A stretch of 64,000 bases of DNA from Pseudomonadota bacterium (GTDB taxonomy: Bacteria; Pseudomonadota; Gammaproteobacteria; Pseudomonadales; Pseudohongiellaceae). The stretch spans positions 62,001 to 126,000 of the forward strand of contig JAQBSZ010000005.1 in NCBI GenBank assembly GCA_027623555.1. The letters run 5' to 3'. Position 1 is the stretch's first letter, and each line of letters opens with the position of its first letter. A model generated the notes under the pieces. It did no database searches. It had not been told where the DNA came from and saw only the letters and a list, made by a program, of their open reading frames with translations. The translations under genes and the position numbers were made by a program. This document shows positions 1 to 10,032 of the stretch, one piece after another.

Positions 1-1
1 T

Positions 2-1456
2 GGGACTGTCACCGACCCGATTGCCATTAACGTAATCAATGAAGGACCGCGATCAAACCAGTCGAACGAAGAACTGTACCTCGAAATCGAGGTCAACAAG
101 GAGGCGGTCTATGTGCAGGAGCAACTGCTGTTTACTATCCGTCTCTACTACACCATAAACGGCATTCGTAATCCCCAGTTTACCGAACTGGAAATGCCCG
201 ACACGGTAATTCAGTTGATCGGCTCTCCCAATCAATACGAAAAACTCCTGGACGGGGTGCGCTACGGTGTATACGAGAAGCGCTATGTCATTTTCCCGCA
301 GCGCAGCGGTCCCCTGGAAATTCCCGACATCCTGTTCCGCGGGGAGGTAACCGATGGCTCCAGTAATTTTGTTTTCCGTAACCTCAACACCCGGCGCGTC
401 ACGGCATTCATCGACGGCATTACGATCGACATAGCGGAACGCCCGGCTGCTACCCGGAACAGCACGTTCTGGTTGCCAGTGGCAAACCTGTCAGTCGAGG
501 AAAGCTGGAGCACTGATATCAGCAACCTGCGGGTCGGCGACTCTGTAGTACGCACGCTGACCATGGTAGCTGATGGCCTGGATGGCGCGGTGCTGCCTCC
601 TTTCAGTCCCGAGAAAATTGAGAATTTTAACCTCTATCCTGACCCACCCGATATTCAGCGCACCTTTGTAGAAGGCAGTATTGTGGGTACCCGAGTGGAG
701 ACTACAACAATCGTTCCCACCGTAGCCGGCGCCATCGAAATTCCCCAGATAACCATCCCGTGGTGGAACATAAATACCGACCAGGCTGAGGCGACGATCG
801 TGCCTGCCACACGCCTCACTGTGGCTACCATCCAGGGTGACGTGCCTTCCGAACAGGCTGTTGCCAGTACAATCGACATCGAAGAATTGCTACAGACTGC
901 CCCGGTGGTGGATCAGGACATGATCGATGCCCAGGCTGCAGCTGAATTCATCGAAGTTGACGCCTCGTGGCTCAATTACTTGATTGCATTCGCTTTTATT
1001 GTTGTCGGTCTAAGCATCTACCAGCTCGTGCTGGCGCCGAATAAGCAAGAAATCAGCGCCTTCATTGCCACTCAACTCGCAAGCCTGGCCGCCAGATACA
1101 GCCCCGAGAACAACGAAGGGGTTGCGTTCCGTCAGTTCATGAAGGCTTGCCGCAGTAACGACCTGACCCTGATCCGGGAAACGCTCATACTCTGGTGCGA
1201 CCATTTTCTTGGTTCCCGTAGAGTATTAACCATGGAAGACATACTGCAACAGCGCGAGACTCCCGCACTGCATCCCCACGTTGCCGCGATCCAGTCAGAT
1301 TTGTTCAATATCGAATCTGGACAATCCGCTACCGGGTCATTTAACCCCCGGGAATTAACCAGATTGGTAGCTGACCTGCGCCGCATAAAACGTCAGAGCA
1401 ACAAGCAGCAACAGCGCAACGCACGCTACGCCCTGCCTCCTCTGTACAGGACTTAG
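2..1456 (+). CDS. batD: BatD family protein, 5' end cut off by window edge
   Basis: The frame is open from base 2, so the gene starts upstream of the window; the first ATG at 113 is internal. The 484 visible residues hold the beta-rich periplasmic region typical of BatD (oxygen-tolerance protein of Bacteroides aerotolerance operons). A single membrane helix follows (about residues 320-342, from SWLNYLIAFAF) and then a cytoplasmic helical tail with many Arg and Lys. BatD proteins normally sit last in moxR-DUF58-batA-batB-batD operons and are thought to act in envelope stress; the exact role is unsettled. The rest of that operon would lie to the left of the window. The family call rests on overall sequence resemblance and architecture. 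Confidence 0.78.
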   Translation, partial: GTVTDPIAINVINEGPRSNQSNEELYLEIEVNKEAVYVQEQLLFTIRLYYTINGIRNPQFTELEMPDTVIQLIGSPNQYEKLLDGVRYGVYEKRYVIFPQRSGPLEIPDILFRGEVTDGSSNFVFRNLNTRRVTAFIDGITIDIAERPAATRNSTFWLPVANLSVEESWSTDISNLRVGDSVVRTLTMVADGLDGAVLPPFSPEKIENFNLYPDPPDIQRTFVEGSIVGTRVETTTIVPTVAGAIEIPQITIPWWNINTDQAEATIVPATRLTVATIQGDVPSEQAVASTIDIEELLQTAPVVDQDMIDAQAAAEFIEVDASWLNYLIAFAFIVVGLSIYQLVLAPNKQEISAFIATQLASLAARYSPENNEGVAFRQFMKACRSNDLTLIRETLILWCDHFLGSRRVLTMEDILQQRETPALHPHVAAIQSDLFNIESGQSATGSFNPRELTRLVADLRRIKRQSNKQQQRNARYALPPLYRT

Positions 1457-1473
1457 GGAATTCCGGCTCGAAA

Positions 1474-1827
1474 GTGGCTAACTCCCGGCTGGTCTATTCA
1501 ACCTCGGGCAGTAATACCTGTGGCCAATGCAACAAGCCATTGCGCAAGTGTGACTGCCAGCAGCCCCTTGAACATGCCACGGGTCATGGCGATGGCATAC
1601 GCATTCAACTTCAAACCAAAGGCCGCAAAGGCGCTGGCGTAACCCTCATCATGGGACTGGCAGCCCCCGAAGAGGAATTGAAGGACCTGGCCAGGCTGCT
1701 GAAGACACATTGTGGAGCCGGGGGTACGGTCAAGGCTGGTGTCATTGAAATTCAAGGCGACAAGCGCGAGCAGATCAAGTCATTCTTCGCCCGACGGGGC
1801 GAAGCCGTAAAAATCAGCGGCGGTTGA
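1474..1827 (+). CDS. yciH: YciH / SUI1 (eIF1-like) translation factor
   Basis: This 117-residue protein begins at a GTG 17 bases after the batD stop. The N-terminus carries a small cysteine cluster (CGQCNKPLRKCDC, residues 17-29). The rest is a SUI1 fold, with the typical glycine/lysine-rich strand (RKGAGVTLIMGL) and a C-terminal segment on making an ungapped fold ending in KISGG. Bacterial YciH is related to eukaryotic eIF1 and has been linked to discrimination at translation initiation or inhibition under stress. Its length is normal for the family. It is convergent with the transglutaminase gene, with only 22 bases between the two stops and no clear terminator. Confidence 0.88.
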   Translation: MANSRLVYSTSGSNTCGQCNKPLRKCDCQQPLEHATGHGDGIRIQLQTKGRKGAGVTLIMGLAAPEEELKDLARLLKTHCGAGGTVKAGVIEIQGDKREQIKSFFARRGEAVKISGG

Positions 1828-1849
1828 TTTTCTGGCCCGCTCTCATTTG

Positions 1850-3904
1850 CTAGCGGAACCGGGCGATTGGCGATAGCTTGAACCGCAATTCATTCAATGC
1901 AGCCTTGAGGTCTTTAAGATCGCGCTTCTGCTGCTCGCTACCGGGGGATTTCGAGCGATAACTCAGGCTGATATACAGGTCGGTCAACTCGGTCATGACT
2001 CCCGCTAGCTCGGGACGTGCGTCAACCACCCGGTCACAATAGTCCAGCGGTCCTTCGCCCTGCCTGCGGCCCAGGCCCACCTTCTCCAGTTCCTTGCCGA
2101 TGTTGAGGTAAGCCTTAACAATGGGGCTATGTTTTGACCTCGGTTCGATACGAATAACGGTGAATCCTACTGCCACAATGACAATGCCTGCCAAACCAAT
2201 TAGCAGGATCAATATCTTTTGTTCAGTCACATCACCAAACAGTCTCTCAAATAGCTCGAACTGCACATCTTCATCATAATTAACCACCCGGCGGTTCCAT
2301 TCGTATTCGATGGCATCGAGACGCAAGCGCAGTGTATTTATCCAGTCTACGCCGCCAAACCGCGCCGCTGAGAAGAAGGCCTCTTCCATGAACGCCGGAT
2401 CATTGCGTAGTGCCTCTTCAACCCCTAACTGGATACGCTCGGGAGATACAGCACCTGTGGGATCGAAGCGTATCCATCCCTCACCCTCCAGCCAGACTTC
2501 ATTCCAGGCGTGAGCGTTGTACTGGTAGACCATCATGTAGTCTTCGAAGCGATTGTATTCTGCACCTTGATATCCCACTACTACCCGCGACGGAATGCCC
2601 ACGGCTCGCATCAGAAAGGAAAACGCGCTGGCGTAGTGTTCGCAAAATCCCTCGAGTGTGTTGAAGAGAAAATCATCAATACGATTCTCACCCAGTAGCG
2701 CAGGGTTGAGCGTGTAGAAAAACGCGTTGCGCTGAAAATATGCCAATACCGCATAGGCGAAATCCCGGTCGGTCGCCACACTGCTGCGCAGTTGCCGGGC
2801 AAACTCAAGACTCTGCGAATTGCCCTCTTCCGGCAATTCGGTATTGCGGCTTCGCTGGCTGTCCAGCAGTATCAAGTCAGTTTGGTTATTTCGATAAGAA
2901 CTAAGGTCGTAGCTCAGACGCTGAGAAATCAGCCCGTTATTAAAAATCTCGAAGTTGCGACTCTGGAACATGTTTTTCGATACGGGTTGAGCCAGGTGGA
3001 GAGCGTAGATCCAGGGTTGTTGCGTGGGCTCAAGAATGACATTGTACAAAATTGGGTTGCCTTCAATACGGATCCTGTCTTCCCAGTCAAATTGAAAGTT
3101 TGCTATCTGTGCCGCATTGCCATAAGCAGACCTGGAACGGGTCCGGCGCCACGTCGCACCATCAAAGTCATCCAGGACCAGGCCTCGCCAGTACAGATTC
3201 TCATGCAGAAGCGGCACTGAGTTTTCAAATTGCACCCGAAACGCCAGAGCAGCCGAGCGACCTAGTTGACTGATATCACCCGGGGACATCTCATCGGTAA
3301 CCCCGGTGGAATTTGCCGAAGTCTGCAGCGGCACCGCCCAAAGCGGCGCAATACGCGGAAAAACCAGAAACAATATTACGGTCAACGGTACTGCCTGCAG
3401 GATGATCTTTAACGCCAGCCGCATCGTGCCGCCAGTATCCACGATCAATGAAGACCGATTCAACGCCACCATCGCGGCGGTGATAATTGTCACCGTAATC
3501 GCGATATAGACTGTTGATACCGCGCTCTGGGAATAGAGAAACGCAACCATCGCCATGACAAAACAGAGGGAAAGCACCACATAGATGTCTCGCTTGTGGC
3601 GCATTTCGATCAGTTTAAACACAAAACCCAGTGTCAACAGGCCTGCCGCACTGTCCAGGCCAACGCCTATATTGCGCATCTGGGTCGCCGAGACGACCAG
3701 GGTGAAGACAACGACTGCCACACGGACCAATCGACCCGGATAGTTCAATTTTCCCGCGAAGATTAACAGGCGCCAGGTAATACAGATAACTACAATAGCA
3801 ATTATCCAGGCAGGCAGGCGAATGCTCTGGGGGAGAATAACCAGAATTACCGAGATCAGTACCCAGATCAGAGCGGCACGAGGTATTTGATAACTTATGT
3901 CCAC
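1850..3904 (-). CDS. tgpA: Transglutaminase-like membrane protein (TgpA / DUF3488 type)
   Basis: The 684-residue protein has about six membrane helices in the first 185 residues (DUF3488/TgpA N-terminal domain). A periplasmic transglutaminase-like domain follows, with a complete catalytic triad: Cys421 in GFCEHYAS, His465 in NAHAWNEVW and Asp481 in FDPTGA. Another membrane helix near residue 565 leads to a DUF4129-like cytoplasmic tail. P. aeruginosa TgpA is an essential inner-membrane protein with transglutaminase activity. The gene ends a MoxR-DUF58-TgpA trio on the minus strand, 12 bases after the DUF58 gene, which is the standard arrangement for this family. The natural substrate is unknown. 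Confidence 0.88.
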   Translation of the reverse strand: MDISYQIPRAALIWVLISVILVILPQSIRLPAWIIAIVVICITWRLLIFAGKLNYPGRLVRVAVVVFTLVVSATQMRNIGVGLDSAAGLLTLGFVFKLIEMRHKRDIYVVLSLCFVMAMVAFLYSQSAVSTVYIAITVTIITAAMVALNRSSLIVDTGGTMRLALKIILQAVPLTVILFLVFPRIAPLWAVPLQTSANSTGVTDEMSPGDISQLGRSAALAFRVQFENSVPLLHENLYWRGLVLDDFDGATWRRTRSRSAYGNAAQIANFQFDWEDRIRIEGNPILYNVILEPTQQPWIYALHLAQPVSKNMFQSRNFEIFNNGLISQRLSYDLSSYRNNQTDLILLDSQRSRNTELPEEGNSQSLEFARQLRSSVATDRDFAYAVLAYFQRNAFFYTLNPALLGENRIDDFLFNTLEGFCEHYASAFSFLMRAVGIPSRVVVGYQGAEYNRFEDYMMVYQYNAHAWNEVWLEGEGWIRFDPTGAVSPERIQLGVEEALRNDPAFMEEAFFSAARFGGVDWINTLRLRLDAIEYEWNRRVVNYDEDVQFELFERLFGDVTEQKILILLIGLAGIVIVAVGFTVIRIEPRSKHSPIVKAYLNIGKELEKVGLGRRQGEGPLDYCDRVVDARPELAGVMTELTDLYISLSYRSKSPGSEQQKRDLKDLKAALNELRFKLSPIARFR

Positions 3905-3916
3905 GAAAATATCCCG

Positions 3917-4882
3917 TTACACATTGCCATACAGTGCCAGTGCTTTTAACAGTCTGTTCTTATGATCAACCCCAATTCCAGGATGGATCTCCACGCCGGG
4001 TATCTTCAATCCGAAGGGATTGCCTGTCTTGGCAAGCTGCAATACACAATAGCACAAGCGCGACAGTCGCTCCTCAACACCGAATCCGTAAAACATATCC
4101 CAGTCCAGCCACACCTTGCTGTCGACATAATCGACAAACTGCTTTACCTGCATGCCCTGACCGCGGGCGACGTTTTTCCAGGCCACCTGGCGTAATGAAT
4201 CACCGGGCACATACTCACGTAATCCGTAAAAGTCCTCACTCCCTGCCTTGCTAATAGCCGAATCATCGGTTCCGGAGGCACCGCTTTGAAACTGATCCAT
4301 TACATGGGCAATCGGTTTCGGGTATACTAGGCAGTGCGAATCCAGGTCCACTATTGACCAGGCACGACATAATCCGAGTGGAAAATAGGTAGTGATGCGT
4401 AGATGGGGAGCCTTGCAGTCGCCGCGCCTTCTGGTCGTGGTAAACACATTGACATTATCCTGATCCTGCAAAACCAGATCCAGGTGGGTGATGTTGGATT
4501 CGGCGTAGTTCAATTCCAGGGCTTCGTGTTTCTTGCTTGAAGAGCGTGATAACTGCACCTTGAAACTGGCTTCTTCCCCACAGAATACCGGCGGTGAAGC
4601 CTGGCTTGCCAGGTGCAGCTGGTTGAGATTGTTGAAGCTGTAGAGTATCGCCAGAATGAATATACTTACCATCAGGAAAGCCAGTCCAAATGCCAAGCTA
4701 ACCGCATAATTGATTGCGGCGATAAAGATCAACCCCGCTGCCGTTACAAACATCAGCCCATTTCGGGTAGGCATAATATAGATGATGCGACGGTTCAACG
4801 TTACCTTGTTGCGCGGAGGAATTCGCTCCGCCATCCAGCGCTCGACTCTCTTCTTCCAATGCCTGGTTATGCTGAATGCCAT
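3917..4882 (-). CDS. DUF58 domain protein
   Basis: This 321-residue protein has two membrane helices near residues 41-83 (GLMFVTAAGLIF and the following hydrophobic stretch). The DUF58 signature comes later, around residues 215-245, with GSEDFYGLREYVPGD and WKNVARGQG. DUF58 proteins have a VWA-like fold and occur next to MoxR ATPases, which are thought to remodel them. Here the gene lies between a MoxR gene (38 bases upstream) and the transglutaminase gene, so the three probably work together in the envelope. The substrate cannot be told from the sequence. Confidence 0.86.
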   Translation of the reverse strand: MAFSITRHWKKRVERWMAERIPPRNKVTLNRRIIYIMPTRNGLMFVTAAGLIFIAAINYAVSLAFGLAFLMVSIFILAILYSFNNLNQLHLASQASPPVFCGEEASFKVQLSRSSSKKHEALELNYAESNITHLDLVLQDQDNVNVFTTTRRRGDCKAPHLRITTYFPLGLCRAWSIVDLDSHCLVYPKPIAHVMDQFQSGASGTDDSAISKAGSEDFYGLREYVPGDSLRQVAWKNVARGQGMQVKQFVDYVDSKVWLDWDMFYGFGVEERLSRLCYCVLQLAKTGNPFGLKIPGVEIHPGIGVDHKNRLLKALALYGNV

Positions 4883-4920
4883 GGGGTGCCCGCTAACGAC
4901 GGTTATAGAGCGTCCAATCT

Positions 4921-5901
4921 TTATTCAATAACATCAACTTCGTTGAGTAAGCGCTGCACAAGGGAAGCGCCGGTATGGCCATCTTCATCGCTAGTTGCGC
5001 GCAGGCGATGTTCAACTACATTGGGCAGAATCGTCTGCACATCTTCAGGTACTACGTGGTTTCTGCCACACATCAGCGCCCAGGTCTTCGAGGCACGCAT
5101 GATGGCGAGACTCCCACGCGGCGAAAGACCAAAATGAAACTCTTCCTTGCCCCTGGTAAAGGCTATCAGGCGTTGTACGTAGTCAAGCAATGCATCGCTG
5201 GCATTGACTTCGGCGGACTTGCGACGAAATTCTAGAACGGCGTCATTCGACAGACACTGCTGCACTTCCTTCACCTTATCGCGTTCGGTGTTCATTTCCA
5301 GCAACTCTCGCTCGGCGCGCTGGTCAGGATAGCCGAGCCGTAACCGCATCAGGAAACGATCGAGCTGGGACTCCGGCAGCGGATAGGTACCTGCCAGGGT
5401 ACTCGGATTCTGGGTCGCAATAACAAAGAAGGGATCGGGCAGACTACGGGTCTCACCTTCCACAGAAACCTGCCTTTCTTCCATTGCTTCCAGCAATGCG
5501 CTTTGGGTCTTGGGAGTGGTGCGATTGATTTCATCGGCCAGCACCAGCTGACTGAATATCGGCCCGGGGTGGAAGCTGAACTTGGCAGTAGTTTGATCGA
5601 AGATTGAAATCCCGAGAATATCCGCCGGTAGCAGATCGCTGGTAAACTGAATGCGGTTGTAATTCAAATGCAGGGCTTTTGCCAGGGCGTAAGCAAGCGT
5701 GGTCTTCCCCATGCCGGGAAGGTCTTCGATTAACAGATGCCCGCCTGAAAACAAACAGCACAGCGCTAAGCGGATTTGATGATTTTTGCCTAGCAGGGCC
5801 TTGCCTACTTCATTGACTGTGGCCTGCACCTGTAAAGAAAACTTGTTCTCTACCAGGTGAGCCCTGCTGTCGGCCTTCTTGTCCAGATTAAGTGAAAACA
5901 T
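4921..5901 (-). CDS. MoxR family AAA+ ATPase
   Basis: The 326-residue protein has Walker A in LPGMGKTTLA (about residues 61-70), Walker B in LVLADEINRTTP (119-130), a sensor-1 motif ATQNPS and the MoxR-specific PLPESQLDRF segment. These proteins act as chaperone-like ATPases on partner proteins with VWA or DUF58 domains. It is the first gene of the MoxR-DUF58-TgpA trio and starts 31 bases after the purF stop, so it may share the long upstream transcript. No strong Shine-Dalgarno is visible, but ATG 5901 is the only sensible start before the conserved region. Confidence 0.9.
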   Translation of the reverse strand: MFSLNLDKKADSRAHLVENKFSLQVQATVNEVGKALLGKNHQIRLALCCLFSGGHLLIEDLPGMGKTTLAYALAKALHLNYNRIQFTSDLLPADILGISIFDQTTAKFSFHPGPIFSQLVLADEINRTTPKTQSALLEAMEERQVSVEGETRSLPDPFFVIATQNPSTLAGTYPLPESQLDRFLMRLRLGYPDQRAERELLEMNTERDKVKEVQQCLSNDAVLEFRRKSAEVNASDALLDYVQRLIAFTRGKEEFHFGLSPRGSLAIMRASKTWALMCGRNHVVPEDVQTILPNVVEHRLRATSDEDGHTGASLVQRLLNEVDVIE

Positions 5902-5932
5902 GGTGCGTTATCTTTCCCGCAGAATCAGAGGT

Positions 5933-7465
5933 TTATCCGTCAAAATGCAGATCGGTTACCAGGTTATGCTGCTTGGTAAGGCTGTTCTTATTATTCGCTC
6001 GTTTGGCAGCATCGTTGCGCAGATTGGCCAGGCGTTTCAGGTAAACCTCGTCCACGTCTCCTGTAATGTATTCGCCATTGAACACAGAACATTCAAATTG
6101 GGTAATCGCCGGATTGCCTTCCGCCGCCGCCGCGATCAGATCGTCCAGGTCCTGGTAGATCAACCAGTCCGCACCGATCAATTTCTCCACTTCGGCATCA
6201 GTCTTGCCGGCGGCAATCAGCTCGGAGGCGGAAGGCATGTCGATGCCATAGACATTGGGGTAGCGAATAGCGGGTGCGGCTGATGCAAAATAGACTTTTT
6301 TCGCGCCGGCGTCTCTGGCCATCTGGATAATCTGCTTACACGTCGTTCCTCGCACAATAGAGTCGTCCACCAGCAACACATTTTTGCCCATAAATTCGAG
6401 CTCGATAGCGTTTAACTTTTGCCTGACAGATTTCCTGCGTTGGCTCTGACCCGGCATAATAAATGTACGGCCGATGTAGCGGTTCTTGACGAAGCCTTCA
6501 CGAAACTTCAGCCCGAGTAAATTGGCCAGCTCCAGCGCCGAAGGTCGGCTGGTGTCAGGAATTGGAATGACCACATCGATATCGAGGTTGCCATCAGGCC
6601 GTAGTCTTCTTAGTTTCTCACCAAGTTTCTCCCCCATTCGCAGGCGCGCCTTGTAAACTGAAATACTATCCATCATGGAATCGGGTCGAGCAAAATACAC
6701 GTGCTCGAAAATGCAGGGTGTATGTATCCCCGGCGCAGTGCAGATCTGGGTATGTAGATTACCGTCTACATCGATGAAAACCGCCTCGCCTGGCGCCACG
6801 TCTCTTTCTACTTCGAAGCCCTGGGAATCCAGCGCCACGCTTTCCGATGCGATCATGTAATCCTTGCCTTTTGCTCCCTTACGACTTCCGAATACCAGCG
6901 GACGTATGCCATTTCTATCTCTAAATCCCAGTATTCCATAACCGCTAATCATTAGTACTGCGGCGAACCCACCTCGACATCTCTGGTGCACACCGGCGAC
7001 TGCGGCAAACAAGTCCGCAGGGTTCGGTTTGATTTTTCTACGGCGCTGTAATTCGTGGGCAAAAATATTTAACAACACCTCTGAATCTGAATCTGTATTT
7101 ATGTGGCGCAGATCTTCTTTAAACAGATCACGGCTCAACTCAGCGGTGTTCGTAAGATTGCCATTGTGAGCCAGGGCAAGGCCGTAAGGCGAGTTGACAT
7201 AAAAGGGTTGGGCCAGCGCCGGGCTGGAACTCCCTGCTGTCGGGTAGCGTACATGACCGATTCCCATCTGCCCGGTCAGCTTGAGAATGTGTCTGGTTCG
7301 GAACACGTCCTTGACCAGGCCGTTGTCTTTGCGCAGGTTTAACTTGCCGTTATCACTGGTCATTATCCCAGCGGCATCCTGCCCTCGATGCTGCAGCACT
7401 GTCAGCGTATCATAGATGCAAACCCCTACATCAACGCTCGTTACTACCCCAACCAATCCGCACAT
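5933..7465 (-). CDS. purF: Amidophosphoribosyltransferase (glutamine PRPP amidotransferase)
   Basis: PurF makes 5-phosphoribosylamine from PRPP and glutamine, the first committed step of purine synthesis. I place the start at ATG 7465, inside a longer open frame. The protein then begins MCGLVGVV, so after Met removal Cys1 becomes the N-terminal nucleophile of the class II glutaminase domain. A GGAG lies 6 bases upstream. The PRPP loop is seen as [13 protein letters not shown] near residue 365. The 510-residue length fits the family. It follows cvpA by 70 bases, a cvpA-purF order also found in E. coli and Pseudomonas. Confidence 0.97.
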   Translation of the reverse strand: MCGLVGVVTSVDVGVCIYDTLTVLQHRGQDAAGIMTSDNGKLNLRKDNGLVKDVFRTRHILKLTGQMGIGHVRYPTAGSSSPALAQPFYVNSPYGLALAHNGNLTNTAELSRDLFKEDLRHINTDSDSEVLLNIFAHELQRRRKIKPNPADLFAAVAGVHQRCRGGFAAVLMISGYGILGFRDRNGIRPLVFGSRKGAKGKDYMIASESVALDSQGFEVERDVAPGEAVFIDVDGNLHTQICTAPGIHTPCIFEHVYFARPDSMMDSISVYKARLRMGEKLGEKLRRLRPDGNLDIDVVIPIPDTSRPSALELANLLGLKFREGFVKNRYIGRTFIMPGQSQRRKSVRQKLNAIELEFMGKNVLLVDDSIVRGTTCKQIIQMARDAGAKKVYFASAAPAIRYPNVYGIDMPSASELIAAGKTDAEVEKLIGADWLIYQDLDDLIAAAAEGNPAITQFECSVFNGEYITGDVDEVYLKRLANLRNDAAKRANNKNSLTKQHNLVTDLHFDG

Positions 7466-7535
7466 AGCGCGCTCCGTGACCTGTCTGTCATTTTCAGGTT
7501 CAGCAAAATCCATTCCCAGAGTTGGATTGACCTAC

Positions 7536-8021
7536 TCAAAGAGTTGAATTGACGCTGTTCATGTCCTCTATAAAAATGCGTGACCATTCAATCATCGCCA
7601 TTCCGTGCGGAATTAACGTCGAATGCTGCCACTGTTCAGTCTCCGAAACAAACACACTGGTAATAAACAGTATCACCAGCACTATTATCACACCCCGGAC
7701 AACCCCGAAAACTCCGCCGAGTAGCCGATCCAGTACCTTAAGGCCTGTGATGGTCAATAACTTCGACAGAAGATGGTTAAGCAGCGTACCAATCATCATC
7801 ACAATCACGAAAATCAGGGCAAAAGCAACTACATACCGAACGCTGCTGCTTTCTATGACATTGATCAGCACTTCTGACAGGGCCTCACTGTACACCCTTG
7901 CCACCAGCAAAGCTGCGACCCATGTCACCAATGACAACACTTCCTTGACCAGGCCCCGCCACAGGCCGAACACGCAGGACAAGGTGGTTACTACCAGGAT
8001 CGCCGTGTCCACACCATTCAT
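7536..8021 (-). CDS. cvpA: Colicin V production family membrane protein
   Basis: A 161-residue inner-membrane protein with four hydrophobic segments. The N-terminus (MNGVDTAILVVTTLSCVFGL) and the following WRGLVKEVLSL are typical of CvpA. E. coli CvpA is needed for colicin V secretion and has been linked to envelope integrity and bile tolerance; its biochemistry is unknown. It lies between dedD and purF in the conserved folC-dedD-cvpA-purF order, 24 bases after dedD. Confidence 0.92.
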   Translation of the reverse strand: MNGVDTAILVVTTLSCVFGLWRGLVKEVLSLVTWVAALLVARVYSEALSEVLINVIESSSVRYVVAFALIFVIVMMIGTLLNHLLSKLLTITGLKVLDRLLGGVFGVVRGVIIVLVILFITSVFVSETEQWQHSTLIPHGMAMIEWSRIFIEDMNSVNSTL

Positions 8022-8045
8022 CAGGCAGTCTGCTTCAAATGCTTG

Positions 8046-8639
8046 TTACAGTTGTTCCACTTCATAGCGGACCACCATGCCAGCCAACTGAAATTCATCC
8101 TGCAATCTCTGCTGATAGTCATCGACCAGCATGCGTTCTAACCAGGGTCCGACATACACGGCAGTAAGAGTGCCTTGTTGGCTGTTTATAGAACGGGCAT
8201 AGGCCTTGTATCCGGCCGCCTGCAATCGTTGCAGTAGGTTATTCGCATTGGCAGCATCTGCAAAGGAACCCAGGCGTACGCTCCAACCCTGAGGCAGACC
8301 GCGGCGGTCCAGACTGGGTATTTCACGAGTGAATGCAGGCACGGAGGTGCTGACTTCGACAACGCTGGAATCTGTCTGTGCCGCCGGTACGATCGCCTGC
8401 GCAGTTTCAACAGCAGGCGCAGGATCGGAATCGGGTGCAACTGGTTCGGCGTCGGCGATGATGAGCGGACGGAATTGTTGTGGTTCCGGAAGAATCGTTA
8501 CTATTGGTGCTTCGGGTATGCGACTGGTCATTTGGTTTTGATAACTTCCCTGCCCGTCAAAAACTATTGGCAGGAAGATAAGCGCAAGGGCCAGCAGCAC
8601 AACCGTGCCGACAATTCTTTGTTTAGTTCCCTGCTTCAA
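8046..8639 (-). CDS. dedD: SPOR domain protein, DedD type
   Basis: This 197-residue protein has a short cytoplasmic N-terminus, one membrane helix (about residues 10-27), a Pro/Ala/Val-rich linker and a C-terminal SPOR domain. That domain holds the pattern GWSVRLGSFADAANAN and a later GTLTAVYVGPW. SPOR domains bind denuded septal glycan strands, and DedD supports cell constriction. The start is a TTG (8639): the conserved DedD opening KQGTKQRIVG begins directly after it and there is no in-frame ATG nearby. It sits between folC and cvpA as in related genomes. Confidence 0.88.
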   Translation of the reverse strand: MKQGTKQRIVGTVVLLALALIFLPIVFDGQGSYQNQMTSRIPEAPIVTILPEPQQFRPLIIADAEPVAPDSDPAPAVETAQAIVPAAQTDSSVVEVSTSVPAFTREIPSLDRRGLPQGWSVRLGSFADAANANNLLQRLQAAGYKAYARSINSQQGTLTAVYVGPWLERMLVDDYQQRLQDEFQLAGMVVRYEVEQL

Positions 8640-8715
8640 TCTGAAAGATCCCCGAACCTCAATAATTCACCAGTTACGGTTCCTGAATTCGAATTCATTG
8701 AAGAGGCTGCATCCA

Positions 8716-10032
8716 TCATGCCTCCAGTTTCGCCTTGCTTAGATTGCGAGTAGCAGCAACGGTGAAAAACGAACCAGTAACCACGACGAGATCCTCATCA
8801 GTGGTTTCACGGCAAGCGGCCCGGTAGGCAGCGACAGCGTTATCATAACGCCGCAGTACTGAGCCGTAACCGAGCCGTTCAAGCCGGCTGTAAGCCTCGT
8901 CTACAGGCATGCACCGGGGTTCATCGACCTGCGCAATATAGCAGATGTCCAGGCAGGATTCTAAAGCCTCAACCATCTCTTCTATATCTTTATCTGCCAT
9001 TACCGCCATGACTACAGCAATTTCACGGATAGCCGGATTATTCCTGCGCAGGACCAGCAATCCCTCCGCCAGGTGGGCAGCTCCGCCCCTATTGTGGGCC
9101 ACGTCGAAGATAATTTTTCTGCCAGTTTGCGTATCGATACGCGGTTCGAATCGCCCGGCCACTTGCAGCCCACCCAGAGCCGTGCGAACCGCAGCGACAT
9201 CGAATTGAACCGGCAGTAGTGCCATTGCCTGAATCGCCAGCACCGCATTGCACAGGGCTATACCAGGCACCGGTAAATCCTGCAGCAGCACTTCTGCGCC
9301 CGTCGCATCCTGTCCAGTGAAAGTCCAGCCAGAGCCCGCGTTATTGACTTCGCAGCGGCAATCCACTGGCGTCATAAGTAGCGGCGACTGCAGTTGCCGT
9401 GCCTTGTTCACGATGCTCATTCGCGGCTCGCTATCGCCGTAAACGACTGGCACCATTGGGCGAATGACCCCCGCTTTTTCTGCCGCAATGCTTTCCAGGT
9501 CAGCGCCCAGCCAATCCTGATGATCGAGACTGATATTGGTTATCACCACCAGATCGGCTTCGACAATGTTGACTGCATCCAGCCTGCCTCCCAACCCGAC
9601 TTCCAGAATTGCCACATCCAGCTCGCTACGATTGAAAAGCCACAATGCGGCCAGTGTTGCGAATTCGAAATAGCTGAGTGAAATCTCTCCACGATTCGCT
9701 TCTACACACGCGAATGCTGCGCAGAGTTGCCGATCAGCAACTTCGGCCCTGCCGATTCTCACGCGTTCATTAAAATGATGAATATGCGGAGATGTATAAG
9801 CCGCGGTCCGGTAGCCTGCACATTCCAGCAGTGCCTCCAGACCGGCGACAGTGGATCCTTTGCCATTGGTACCGGCTACGATAACGACATGACGAGCAGG
9901 CTTGACCAACTCCATGCGCTGGGCAACCGCACGGATACGCTCCAGGCCCAACTCGATTTCCCGTGGATGAACGGCAGCTATGTGCTGCAACCAGAAGTCG
10001 AGGTCATCGACCGCATTGACACTGTGGGGCAT
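8716..10032 (-). CDS. folC: Bifunctional dihydrofolate / folylpolyglutamate synthase
   Basis: FolC joins glutamate to dihydropteroate and extends the polyglutamate tail of folates. The ATP-binding loop is clear (GTNGKGSTVAGL, about residues 53-64), as is the Mur-ligase-like fold with TNISLDHQDWLG and the C-terminal DVAHNRGG segment. At 438 residues the length is normal. ATG 10032 shares one base with the accD stop (TGATG), so translation of the two is probably coupled. An in-frame TTG one codon earlier is less likely as a start. Confidence 0.95.
   Translation of the reverse strand: MPHSVNAVDDLDFWLQHIAAVHPREIELGLERIRAVAQRMELVKPARHVVIVAGTNGKGSTVAGLEALLECAGYRTAAYTSPHIHHFNERVRIGRAEVADRQLCAAFACVEANRGEISLSYFEFATLAALWLFNRSELDVAILEVGLGGRLDAVNIVEADLVVITNISLDHQDWLGADLESIAAEKAGVIRPMVPVVYGDSEPRMSIVNKARQLQSPLLMTPVDCRCEVNNAGSGWTFTGQDATGAEVLLQDLPVPGIALCNAVLAIQAMALLPVQFDVAAVRTALGGLQVAGRFEPRIDTQTGRKIIFDVAHNRGGAAHLAEGLLVLRRNNPAIREIAVVMAVMADKDIEEMVEALESCLDICYIAQVDEPRCMPVDEAYSRLERLGYGSVLRRYDNAVAAYRAACRETTDEDLVVVTGSFFTVAATRNLSKAKLEA

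Noticed and set aside
8684..8697. 14-base perfect palindrome TGAATTCGAATTCA between folC and dedD
   Set aside because: Short, AT-rich, without a T-run or known operator form; it may be chance in an intergenic spacer.
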